The notes under the pieces were generated by a model. That model made no database searches, was not told the DNA's origin, and saw only the letters and a list, made by a program, of their open reading frames with translations. Both the position numbers and the translations under genes were made by a program. A stretch of DNA of 64,000 bases. Source: Closterium sp. Naga37s-1. Lineage: Eukaryota; Streptophyta; Zygnematophyceae; Desmidiales; Closteriaceae. Location: assembly GCA_947471745.1 (NCBI GenBank), contig CANJKZ010001038.1, forward strand, positions 310,001-374,000, given 5' to 3'. The first letter of the stretch is position 1. Each line of letters opens with the position of its first letter. Below, piece by piece: positions 44,201 through 54,088 of this stretch.

Positions 44201-46250
44201 GGACGCGGTTTGCAGCTCATCGCCTACCTCAGAGAGAAATTACACAGACCAGAACTGAACTACCCCATCCACGACAAGGAAGCCTTAGCGATAGTCATAG
44301 CCTTCAATACCTATAGGGAGCCAAGACTACAGTCTATACTGAGCACTCCATTCTCAAATACCTGAAGTCGTAGCCGACGCTCTCACGACAACATGTGCGG
44401 TGCGTGGACTTCCTGGAAAATCACTTCCACTACGACATCGTCTACAAGCCCGGGCTACACAATAAGGCAGACGCGTTGAGCCGCCCCGGACATGTAGCAG
44501 GCATCTAGCTCGACGGGATGAACCCTCTGCTCAAGGGTCTATTCCAACATGGGTACTCCGTGGACGCAGAGATTACTACAGCAGAGAAACAGAAGCTGTT
44601 ACAGTGGGAGAAAGACTTAACGGTAGGAAAGGGCACATGAAAGATTTGGGTACCAAACTATGCCCCGCTACGGCAGATCTTATAAGAGGAGTTTCACAAC
44701 GTACCATACGCGGGACATTTCGCAAGCAACAAGACGTTGGCAGGGATAGCAAAATATTACGACTGGCCTGTGATGGCATCAGACGTGCAGCGGTTCGTCA
44801 CCTCATGCGACACGTGCCAGCGGATGAAGAGTAGCAAGCAGAAAAAAGCAGGGTTACTTCAGCCTCTACCCAATTGGCAGGTCGTTAGCCTCGACTTCAT
44901 CACAAAACTTCCTTCGACCTCACGAGGGCATGGCCCTATACTCGTTGTGATTGACAAGTTCTCCAAAACGGGTCACTTCATCCCGACCAACGCCACAGCT
45001 ACAGCTGAAGCAACTGCTCGCCTCTTCTTCGACCGCATTATCACCATCCATGGCATCCCGGCTACACTCATCTCCGACAGAGATCCTAAATTCACGAATA
45101 AGTTCTAGAAGGAGCTCATGGGAGTGTTGGGGACTAAGCTTGCGATGTCTTCAGCATACCACCCCCATACTGACGGACAGACACTGCGACTCAATCAAGT
45201 GGTTGAACAGTTACTACGCACAGCTTGCAAAGACGACGTCAGCCACCGGGACACACAGTTACCGACCCTAGAGTTCTTTTACAACAACGCATCACATGCG
45301 GCCATAGGGAAAACTCCTTTCTTCCTGTGTTACGGATGGGAACCACTTACACCACAGCAGCCAACCACACCGGCACATGTCCAAGCCGCACATAACTTCG
45401 TCACCACCATGCAGCAGCTATGGGAGAAGACTCAGCGACGTCTCACCATGATGCAGAACTCCCAAATGCAGTATGCCAATTGCGAGCGACGTGATCACAC
45501 GGTAGCAGTCGGAGATCAGGTGCTTCTCGACACGCGCAACTTGAACCTGTCTCATCTACCATCCAAGCTCCAGCCTCGCTTCTGTGGTCGTTTTCACGTT
45601 GAGGCACCGGTGACACCAGTAACATCCCGCTTGCGCTTACCTACTACGTGGAAGCTTCACAACGCTTTCTATGTTCAGCTACGGAAGCCCTACAAGGACC
45701 CCAACCAACAGTTCCAGGGACGACAGCTACGGCCACCACCACCGTTCTCACTCATCAGCGCCGCAGCAGCAAGACCCTCGAGTTCCTGATACGTTGGAAG
45801 GGATACGACCCCACTAAGGACAGTTGGGTTGCAGAAGCTGATATGGGCAACGCACGCTGTGCTCTCAATGACTATCTTGTCAAGCAGGGTGTATCTCACA
45901 CCACCCAGCTTTAAGGGGGGGACGTGTGAGAGTACGACGGCTTAATGCAGCTATGCTTGCTTGCCTTTACTTTATTACGCTATTTCTAGCTTAGGTTTAA
46001 ATTTGCATGCATGCTTATGCTTGATTTCCTAAGGTAGGTGCTTTCCTATATTATTGTTATAGCACCGAGCTAGGTTGCGTGCACCGAATTCCAGGCTTTT
46101 CGTTTGCCACCGATGCCTTCTACCGAATTCAAGAGGGCTCCATTCGGGACGCTTCGCGACCCTCGGAACCTTCGCGTAACAACTCGTTACTAGGCCTTGT
46201 GTCGAGACTGTTTATAGCCTCCTGTTGTACCCAGGTGAATCATTTAATTC
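41235..46250 (+). mobile_element. Ty3/gypsy chromovirus G, 5' end displaced
   Basis: Plus-strand gypsy element: gag, protease, RT, RNase H, integrase and a C-terminal chromodomain, then a purine tract (ttaagggggggac, 45911-45923) and an LTR beginning TGTGAGAGTACGACGG at 45925. Integrase after RNase H and the chromodomain mark a chromovirus. The left end is cut by insertion of D within gag. The LTR is interrupted near 46.25 kb by copia copy H; sequence after 47908 may be the rest of that LTR, but this is not established. Confidence 0.9.
41238..45913 (+). pseudogene. Chromovirus gag-pol of element G (many lesions, RT-dead)
   Basis: Gag is open from 41238 (SDVRQFVATLEFYF) with a CCHC knuckle CEFCGAAGHQIMSC near 41875 in a shifted frame. 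Protease DSGTS is near 42710. RT has [14 protein letters not shown] and [13 protein letters not shown], but the catalytic box at 43717-43728 reads YLGD instead of YLDD, losing an active-site aspartate. RNase H shows VEADASDQAFG near 44150. Integrase shows the zinc-binding CDTC, LDFITKLP, ISDRDPKF and AYHPHTDGQT. The C-terminal chromodomain reads LIRWKGYDPTKDSWV (45800-45880). In-frame stops include TAG near 43456, TAA near 43972, TAG near 44371 and TAG at 45106-45108, and further frame changes occur near 41800, 43800 and 45780. It is an old, inactive copy. Confidence 0.88.
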
Positions 46251-46329
46251 AAACTCTTTTTTCTGAGCTCGATCCTAGATCCTCACAGTCCAGGTCCTCG
46301 TACTGGAAGAGCATGCGGAAGAAGTGGGA

Positions 46330-47322
46330 AAAGAAACCGCAGAGAAAATCTTGGCACAGACGTGGATATCGTACAAACGCCATCAGGGATATCGTGCTGA
46401 TTCTGACATCTGGCACAAACGCATCCGACACCCATCACTTGAAGCGCTCAACAACTGCATCAACGCAAAAGTGTTTGCGGAAGATGCACTGTTGCTTCCA
46501 GATAGAAAATTGCTCAAACTGAGAGAAGGCTTACCCAACTACACTGTCTTTCCAGAAGTCGTGTTGCGCCACACTCCCTTTGCCGAAAAGATACCTGGAG
46601 CTGAGCGGTACGACCCACTCAACAAGGTCTACAGCGACTTCCTAGTTCTTACAGCAAAGAGGCTGGGAGGGGAGCAGTATACTCTTACCCCCATTGACGC
46701 TGTCACGCGCTTCGTTTGGGCTGTGATTGTGAATGTCATTGCTACCTCGCCATGTCACATGCCGCCCGTACCTATGGTACGCCGCTAGCCAGCTCGCCCA
46801 GTACCTGCGTCGACCTGAAGGGGAGAACATGGCGAACCTACGATGCGCCCTACAGTACTTCTTCTCTTCGCGTAACGACTACTCTGCAGCTTATTGGCTA
46901 CATGAACGCTTACCATGCAGGGGACGCAGACAACAGGAGATCCGGCACAGGCTTCATTTTCAAGTTCGAACCTGCGGAAACCATCTCTTGGGACTCACAG
47001 AAGCAGGAGCTCATCGCCTTTTTGTCTGTAGAAGCTGAAATCAACGCAGCAAGCGCAACAGTTTGCAAAGGACTCTACCTCACAGAGCTCCTACAGGAAA
47101 CGAAGATGGCGATGAACGGGTCATTCAATTAACTGTGCGACAACCAGAGCGCGATCAAGATCGCGAACAAGCCTGGCTTCGTCAACTGCACGAAACACAT
47201 CGCTCTGCGTTACTTCTTCGTCAAGGACAAAATCGAGAAGGGCAGAGTCCAACTCACCTACTGCCCAACTGGCGAAATGGCGGCTGACTTATTGACGAAG
47301 AAACAGCCACATAAGAAGTTCT
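46330..47322 (+). pseudogene. Copia pol remnant H (integrase start fused to RNase H)
   Basis: WHKRIRHPSLEAL (near 46412) marks GAG-pre-integrase, and VYSDFLVLTA with LTPIDAVTRFVWA (near 46630-46720) marks the start of integrase. About 30 bases later the frame resumes as AASQLAQYLRRPEGENM, which belongs to the end of RT. The catalytic core of integrase and nearly all of RT are therefore deleted. RNase H follows in shifted frames (GDADNRRSGTGFIF, SVEAEINAASA, NCTKHIALRYFFV, MAADLLTKKQ). Multiple frame changes confirm decay. Confidence 0.8.
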
Positions 47323-47391
47323 AGTATAGCGCGGACCTGTGCGGAGTCGTCAAGAAGAGCCATGTTGCGCACCTTTAGGAATGAAGGGGAT

Positions 47392-47907
47392 TGTTGGAGT
47401 AAGCTAGAATTAACTTTAGCATTCCTGAAGGTGCAACTGTATCACACCCGCTACTAGTGAAGCAACAACAGCAACAGTATTGGATCAGCCCATGAAGGGC
47501 AGGAAGGTCAACACTCGCTAGGTCAACAGTCGTGACTGTAGACCATCTGGACCGAACGGTTACATGCAGCAATTTGGTAACAAAGAGAAGAGCAAGAGTC
47601 TGGGTTACTGTGGAAATGCCTGTAAAGTAGTTAAAATAAGGGAATGCACCCTTTAGAGTACATGACTAGCTATATCAATCTATTGTGTGTAAATTTCTAT
47701 TTTTATCAATCTAGTCATCTACATTCACTATGCACAAGGTTCCTACTACTACCAAGACTTCCACTACCAATCTCTAAGGCAGACCTATCCTATCCAAGAT
47801 TCTTATTGTAACAAGGTGAACTAGGATTTATGCTTTCCATGCCTTTGTGGAGATGTGTTCTCTTGTGTAAGGATTATTTTTAGCATTCCTTACCGCGACC
47901 TTCAACA
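47392..47907 (+). repeat. 3' LTR of copia copy H (516 bp)
   Basis: Begins TGTTGGAGTAAGC directly after the purine tract and ends CTTCAACA, the standard copia TGTTG...CAACA pairing. Only one LTR of this copy is present. Confidence 0.72.
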
Positions 47908-49100
47908 TCACGTATACCAGCAGCCGTTGTTCGCCCGTTACTGCTAACGAGGCTTTGCCAACTTCGCGCGCACTGTTTTAGCAAACCATGAACCGCTGGC
48001 CTGGCCGAGTCGGCCTACGCTTCGGGACTACCCCGAACCTCGATGCTAGCCTAGCACTAGCTAGCTCGCACGCAGCGCGTAACCGTTGCATGTTTCGCAC
48101 ATAAGTAACCGTTGCTTATACTTTGTACTGGTTTGACACCTAGTGCAATCAGGGCTAACGTTTCAAATTTAGGTACCCTGATGTCCACCTTTTTTTTTTT
48201 TTTTTTTTTCTTTGGGTTGCGGAGCAACCTATTGCAATCGACGGGGACTACTTTTTTTTCGCAAAATTTTTTTTTTATCCAAGAAAAAAACGGGAAAATA
48301 GAAGAAAACTCTGGATAAGTTTAATAATCGTAAAATATATGCTATAACTGTTTGACCCTAACATTGATTTTAAGTCATATCTTTATGTCGTAAATCAGTC
48401 ATCTATATAGATATATTTTGCAAGACTGAGAACTCTGAAAATTACGGTATTAGTGAAACTTAATGACCGACCAACCAAATGATCATTGAATTTCCCCTTT
48501 TGTGTATACCACCTAGTATACACGAGACGTGACGTGAGCATATTCATCAAATGAATTGATGAATATGTCTCATGGTTTGAACAAACAAACATTTTGTAGC
48601 AAACGAATACAAAAATTATACTACCGCTTCCCCAGCCTAGCATGGGGGGGAAGTCAGCGGTATAAACAATAATCATGACAGCGCAATACAATCTGCATAT
48701 CCCAAAAAATGTCTACACCGATCAAGTCCAGCTGAAAATGGTTTTACTGTCATAGTGGTGGGCCACTCAACCTTTTGTGACGATGATCGGCAAGATATAT
48801 TTTTGAAACATGCAGACATGCATTACGATTGCAACGAGAAGAAGCATAATAGAAACAGAAATGAAACAAAATAAACAATTACTCATAATGAAAATAACTA
48901 AATTAAATGCACTGTAAATTGTACGAGACACTACCTTCCTTCCATCACATCCTGCCTGGAAACCAGTATCTGCGATAACAAAAAAAAAAAAAAAAAATCG
49001 AATGCAAAAAAAAAGATGTAATTTTAAGACTTGAAGTTTAGGAGAGAATGAAGAGAATGGCTGTAAAACATCATTGAAACATCAAGACAGAGAAAATCCT
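47908..49100. other. AT-rich non-coding DNA with homopolymers
   Basis: The first ~200 bp may be the rest of the gypsy G LTR. Beyond that are a T run of more than 20 at about 48190-48210, a small hairpin ggttgcggagcaacc near 48214-48229, and an A run near 48979-48997. No gene or RNA structure is recognised. Confidence 0.4.
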
Positions 49101-49145
49101 AGAACGAGAGAGAGGGAACGAGAGAGGGAACGAGAGAGAGAGAGA

Positions 49146-49241
<96 letters not shown>

Positions 49242-49480
49242 GAGAGAGAGAGAGAACGAGAGAGAGAGAGAGAACGAGAGAGGGAGAACGAGAGAACGAG
49301 AGAGAGAGAACGAGAGAGAGGGAACGAGAGAGGGAACGAGAGAAGGAACGAGAGAGAGGGAACGACAGTGAGGGAACAAGAGAGGGAACGAGAGAGAGAG
49401 AACGAGAGAGAGAACGAGAGCGAGAGAACGAGAGAGAGAACGAGAGAGAGAACGAGAGCGAGAGAACGAGAGAGAGAGAG

Positions 49481-49565
<85 letters not shown>

Positions 49566-49590
49566 GAGAGAGAGAACGAGAGAGAGAGAG

Positions 49591-49630
<40 letters not shown>

Positions 49631-49640
49631 CGAGAGAGAG

Positions 49641-49735
<95 letters not shown>

Positions 49736-49790
49736 GAGAGAGAGAACGAGAGAGAACGAACGAGAGAACGAATGAGAGATAAAGAGAGAG
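49101..49790. repeat. GA microsatellite, ~690 bp
   Basis: Almost pure (GA)n on the + strand, interrupted by a regular gagagaacgag variant in which a single C breaks the purine run. Long Arg-Glu and Ser-Leu frames on the two strands are artefacts of the dinucleotide repeat. Confidence 0.97.
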
Positions 49791-50898
49791 TTCAATAAAC
49801 TACGGTTTCGAGAAAAAAATGTGTATGTATCAAATCGGGCTGCAACAATTCGAAAGAGAGGAACACAAACCCTAAGCTAGATTGTCTTATTTCAACAGAG
49901 AGTAAAGGAGAGAGGCAAACGGACGACAGAAAGAGATGGAAGCGGGAGAGAAGGACAAGGGCGAGAGACTAACATTTCGTCCTGAAATCTACACACTATA
50001 GAGAAATCATATATGAAACTTTGGCTCAAACATGAGAAAACGACTAGCCACGAGGTGGTTTCGCCAAGATCTATATATCTTCCTAAAGAACTAATACTAC
50101 TCTAGTAAACGGCTCACCTACGAAGCTGAGTTGCGGGAGGACACCAGGAGCAGCAGCGGGAAGAAAAAGAGCTCTTGCTGGAAGACACGAGCGAACAAAA
50201 GGAAAAAACGAAACCCTAGGAAGTTAACAACTGTGTCGCAATTTTAGCGGTCCTAGTTAAACAACGGAACAACAAATTGTATCTGTTTAGCACAGCGGTC
50301 TTCGAGGAGTTTCATGAGGGAAAGGTTTTCGATTCGCGGTGTGCGCGTTGCTCGAGTTAGAGAATTTGTTGGTCAATGATCTTAGAGCAGAAATTTTACC
50401 TACACTATTTTTTATATATTGACATCATAAAAAACTGAATGTTGTTTTAATTTGTAGTGCTAACATACTGAGGGTACGCGTTTTTTTAAGGCACAACACT
50501 TGCTATACGGAGGTTTAAAGAAAATGTTCTTACCGTAGAAATTCTATGGGTACAATATTAATGCCTAATATGGTACATATCTTAGTAAACAATAAAGAAA
50601 TTTTTATCAATCCAAAATGCTCCGCAACCCTAAGACGGTTTCGTCGCCTCTTGTTTTTTTTTTTTTTTTTTTTTTTACCCTGAAGGCATATTTTCCAAAA
50701 AAATACAGCACCCTGATTGGTCAGTGTTGGAAAATTATATAGTCTGATTGTTGAGGGTCGAGAAGTCAGGATCAAAGTGGTAACGCGCTGTGCATTGCCG
50801 AAACTAAACCTCGATTGTGGGTGCATAGGGACGAAAGTTCGTTGAAACTTCGTAAAAAGTATCCTGGAAACTCGCAGTACGATCTCGATGGTGAGGGG
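49791..50898. other. AT-rich non-coding stretch
   Basis: No gene seen. Contains a T run of more than 20 near 50653-50676. It ends at target copy AGGGG (50894-50898) of element I. Confidence 0.4.
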
Positions 50899-51027
50899 TG
50901 TCAGAATGTTATCTTATGCTCTAGCCTGTAGTGGGGTGCTCTATAGCGAGTACAACCCTTCTAGGGTTTGCTATTTGTATCCTCATTCTTGCTAGTGCAA
51001 CCCTCTTCTTTCTTCTAAACTTTAACA
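50899..51027 (+). repeat. 5' LTR of element I (129 bp)
   Basis: TGTCAGAATGTTATC ... AACTTTAACA. Identical by eye to the 3' copy; shares the ctagcctgtagtgggg and gagtacaac-tctagggttt blocks with A and B LTRs. Confidence 0.95.
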
Positions 51028-51039
51028 TGGTATCAGAGC
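51028..51039 (+). promoter_or_regulatory. Primer-binding site of element I
   Basis: TGGTATCAGAGC, a full match to the 12 nt initiator-Met-tRNA complement, directly after the LTR. Confidence 0.93.
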
Positions 51040-51119
51040 AGGTCGATCCCCTTGGATCGATCCTGTGGGTGGGCTTACCACCTCCTAGCTTCCGCTGCAG
51101 CTCCTACCACTACACTCGG

Positions 51120-51545
51120 TGCCGCACGCCCCGTGGCGTGTGGCAGTTTTCTTCCCGCCGTGCGCCCCGAGGCGCGCGGCGGTTTTCTTCCCGCCGTGCG
51201 CCCCGAGGCGCGCGGCGGTTTTCTGCCCGCCGTGCGCCCCGAGGCGCGCGGCGGTTCTCTGCCCGCTGTGCGCCCCGAGGCGCGCGGCGGGCTTCGGCCC
51301 CGTCAACCGTCGCGTCGCCCTCGGGAGGCGCCGCGACGGGCGACGGGGACCCGTTCGTCGCCCCCCGTCGCCCGTCGTGGCCTGCGCGCGGCCCGTACAG
51401 GCAGCGCGCGACCCGTACGGGCTGCGCCAGGCCCGCGCGCGACCCGTACGGGCTGCGCCAGGCCCGCGCGCCACCCGTACGGGCTGCGCCAGGCCCGCGC
51501 GCGGCCCGTACGGGCGGCGCCAGGCCCGCGCGCGGCTCAGGCCGC
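51120..51545 (+). repeat. Tandem-repeat leader of element I
   Basis: Two arrays: about five copies of a 36 bp unit (gtgcgccccgaggcgcgcggcggttttcttcccgcc, 51130-51300) and about five copies of a 30 bp unit (gacccgtacgggctgcgccaggcccgcgcg, 51395-51545). The second resembles the leader repeat of D. Open frames here are GC artefacts. Confidence 0.85.
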
Positions 51546-52306
51546 CTACGCGCGGTTCGGGCGACCCTACCAGGCCCGTGGTGGGCCCGCTCCTTGCTGC
51601 CCCTGCCCTCCCTACTGTCCCCCAGCGCTTCTACTCGTGCCCCACCCCTCCTACTCCCCATTCTCCTGTATTAGGGTTTGGGGGTGCGGGGTATGGGGGT
51701 GCACCCACTGTGTACTGTTCCCTGCTCCTCCTCCTCCTCCGTCTCCCTGTGCTGCAGCTGCCGCTGAGGGGGGGTGGACGTGTTGGAGCCGGTGGAGTGG
51801 TACTAAGGGGGGGTGAAGGGGGAGTGGAGCTAGCGGTGTAGCAGCGGGTATGTGCCAGGGGGGAGTGGGATAGTTTGGGGAAGCTGAATGGAGGTTGCCG
51901 TCGTGTCGCCAGCAGCACCTGTATTCCGGGGACTTCGTCCGGTAGCCCAGTCGTAGCCAGCTGTGCCAGCCGCCCGTGGGTCCTTTGCTCGTCTGCCGCT
52001 ACTTTAGCCGCGGGGCCTGTTACTCCTGTATTCCGGGGACTTCGTCCGGTAGCCGCTGTGCCAGTCTGCCTCCTGTTGCCTGTGTGTCTGCAGCTTCAGC
52101 CGTCGCCTCCTATCTCCTCTCCTCTCACTCTCTCTCCTCCTCCTCACTTGCCCGTTGTGACTACCACTAGCTTTGCTCATAATTGTGAACTTAGACTATT
52201 GCTTCTTGAACTTGTGCTCAGAATGTGTGGTGACATTGTGATCCACCCTGAGCTTGTACTCCTTTGCTTACTCTGCTGATTACACCCCACTTTGGCTATG
52301 GGGGTG

Positions 52307-52435
52307 TGTCAGAATGTTATCTTATGCTCTAGCCTGTAGTGGGGTGCTCTATAGCGAGTACAACCCTTCTAGGGTTTGCTATTTGTATCCTCATTCTTGC
52401 TAGTGCAACCCTCTTCTTTCTTCTAAACTTTAACA
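52307..52435 (+). repeat. 3' LTR of element I (129 bp)
   Basis: Identical by eye to the 5' LTR. Followed by the second AGGGG target copy. Confidence 0.95.
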
Positions 52436-52440
52436 AGGGG

Positions 52441-53850
52441 TTTACACATTTGGGGGGTACAATTACGAAGTTTATTGGAACCTTCACCTCGATAATGTCT
52501 CATTCGAGGTCGCTCACGCCCTGGCTATACTGCAATCAATCCGAAGGCGGGGTTATCGAAAGAAAATTTTGGAAAAACTTCCTTTCGATAAGGTCAAAGT
52601 CGGGGACTATAGAATCGATAATTTGTTAAGTCAGGGTCCATTAAACAGGCTAGTCTGTTACACTATGATATGTTACACTACTCAAAATCAGGGATATGAA
52701 ATCTATTACTATGATAGAATCAGGGTTGAGAACTTAAATCACCCTTAAAGTGGAAGGCCTGAAATCACCCTTAAACCAGGGAAATTTCCTTGATAAAAAC
52801 AGCACTTAGTGCAATTCTCTCTATCTCGTTCCATTGCACCCGTAACATCTTGCTACATGTGAATATCAGCAATCTTATTCACTTGATGCCTCGAAATCGT
52901 TGTTGCGTTCGGTTCCATTGGCACAGCGAAGCCAGAAATCGTCTTGAATCGAGTACGAACAAGGTAACAGATTTGGTGTCGCACGTTTTTCCCAGCCTTG
53001 CACGAAATCACTGATGCCGAATTCGTTCGCATACTCGCTGCTGCGCACTGCACTAACCGTTTCCGCGACATCCCGAGGAACACCAACAGCCTTTTCCAAG
53101 CCAAGATCGAGATTGAAGCCGAGAGGGAAAAGCAACCTCTGCTGCTTCTCCCTCGTCAATTCTTCTCTACGTCCTTGACTTCACCGATAGGCGACAGGCA
53201 CGGAAATACTGACGAGCTCTTGTTTGCTGCGATTCGTCCCACTAACTTGCAGATTGTCGGGTAGAATGCGACACGGCTAATGCATGTCGTTGACTCACGA
53301 ACTGCTTCTAACCGCGAAGCTCCCTTTATTCAAAGGAAGGTAGTACTGAGACGAGTAGGGACATGAGAATCGAACCGGGCGAGAGAAAACGAGTGCGATT
53401 CGGAATCCAGGGACGACGCTGATCCGGTGTGGTAGTTAGTTCCAGCAAACGCGAATTTCGTTACATGGATCATGGCATCATGTCGGCAGGTCGAGTCGCT
53501 CTAGAGAGGTTGAGAGAAATCCAGCCTCGGTATGCTTCAGCGACGCGCATGATCTTACGCATCATATGAACCGCGCTACAGCCAGCAATGAGATCCTTCG
53601 TCACGATGGGTAACGATGGCTCTGAATCATTGCCACAGCCACAACATCGGCATCCAAGCGTGCGAGCAGCGATTGCGACGCACTTCCCGTCGCATCATTC
53701 GTCGCCTCGCATGATTCCACGACACCTCGCCTCCTCCAGTGATAGCGTCGCCTTGCGCTAGTGGAACTTCCTCCACGCCACGTATTCGTCGAGTCGCGGG
53801 ACACCTCTCTTAACTACCTCTCTCCACAGCCGTGCAGCGGTGCACACCTC
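52441..53850. other. Intergenic region without recognised gene
   Basis: Moderately AT-rich. No conserved domain, tRNA or repeat array was recognised on either strand. The final part is upstream DNA of the gene starting at 54089. Confidence 0.4.
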
Positions 53851-53860
53851 TTCCTGCGCC

Positions 53861-53866
53861 TATAAA
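53861..53866 (+). promoter_or_regulatory. TATA box of the secreted-protein gene
   Basis: TATAAA in the context gcgcctataaagccgg, about 228 bp before the chosen ATG, implying a ~200 nt 5' untranslated leader. Upstream ATGs in that leader do not open a recognisable protein. Confidence 0.5.
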
Positions 53867-54088
53867 GCCGGCGCCATGTGCAGCCATGGACTCATCAGCT
53901 CCAATCCGCCATTCTTTTCAGTCTTCCATCCGCCTCTCTTCTCACTCTCCCCTTCAAGAACCCGTTTGCAGCAGCCTTCCAGCTCTCTCCAGCTGCTTTG
54001 CAAGCCCCATTCCAACTCAACTCAGCAACCCAAATCTGCGCAAGCCGAGTTCTAAGGCAACTCAGCAGTCACTTGTGTGCCTTCCCTC

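Larger units (their letters stand above)
46250..47907 (+). mobile_element. Internally deleted copia copy H with 3' LTR
   Basis: A third copia lineage, distinct from A/B/D and E/F, lies inside the 3' LTR region of gypsy element G. It holds a short GAG-pre-integrase/integrase part joined to the RNase H end of pol, then a purine tract (aatgaaggggat) and a 516 bp LTR (47392-47907). No 5' LTR was found; the left limit is approximate. Confidence 0.75.
50899..52435 (+). mobile_element. Non-autonomous short-LTR retroelement I
   Basis: 1537 bp element with two 129 bp LTRs (50899-51027 and 52307-52435) that I read as identical, a perfect 12 nt PBS, a purine tract (tatgggggtg) and an exact 5 bp target duplication AGGGG (50894-50898 and 52436-52440). 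It encodes no gag or pol. Its interior is a GC-rich repeat leader followed by the same 3' untranslated block found after RNase H in A, B and C. It therefore looks like a deletion derivative of this copia family that can be replicated only in trans. Identical LTRs indicate recent insertion. Confidence 0.95.

Noticed and set aside
49074..49795. Long Arg-Glu and Ser-Leu open frames on both strands
   Set aside because: Direct translation of the GA dinucleotide repeat.
48212..50635. Shared GGGTTGCGGAGCA in opposite orientation near two poly(T) runs, possible element ends
   Set aside because: Only 13 bp, with no target duplication and dissimilar flanks.
51052..51841. 240-254-codon frames in element I
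   Set aside because: Three frames and the opposite strand are all open over a GC-rich tandem repeat; no gag or pol motif.
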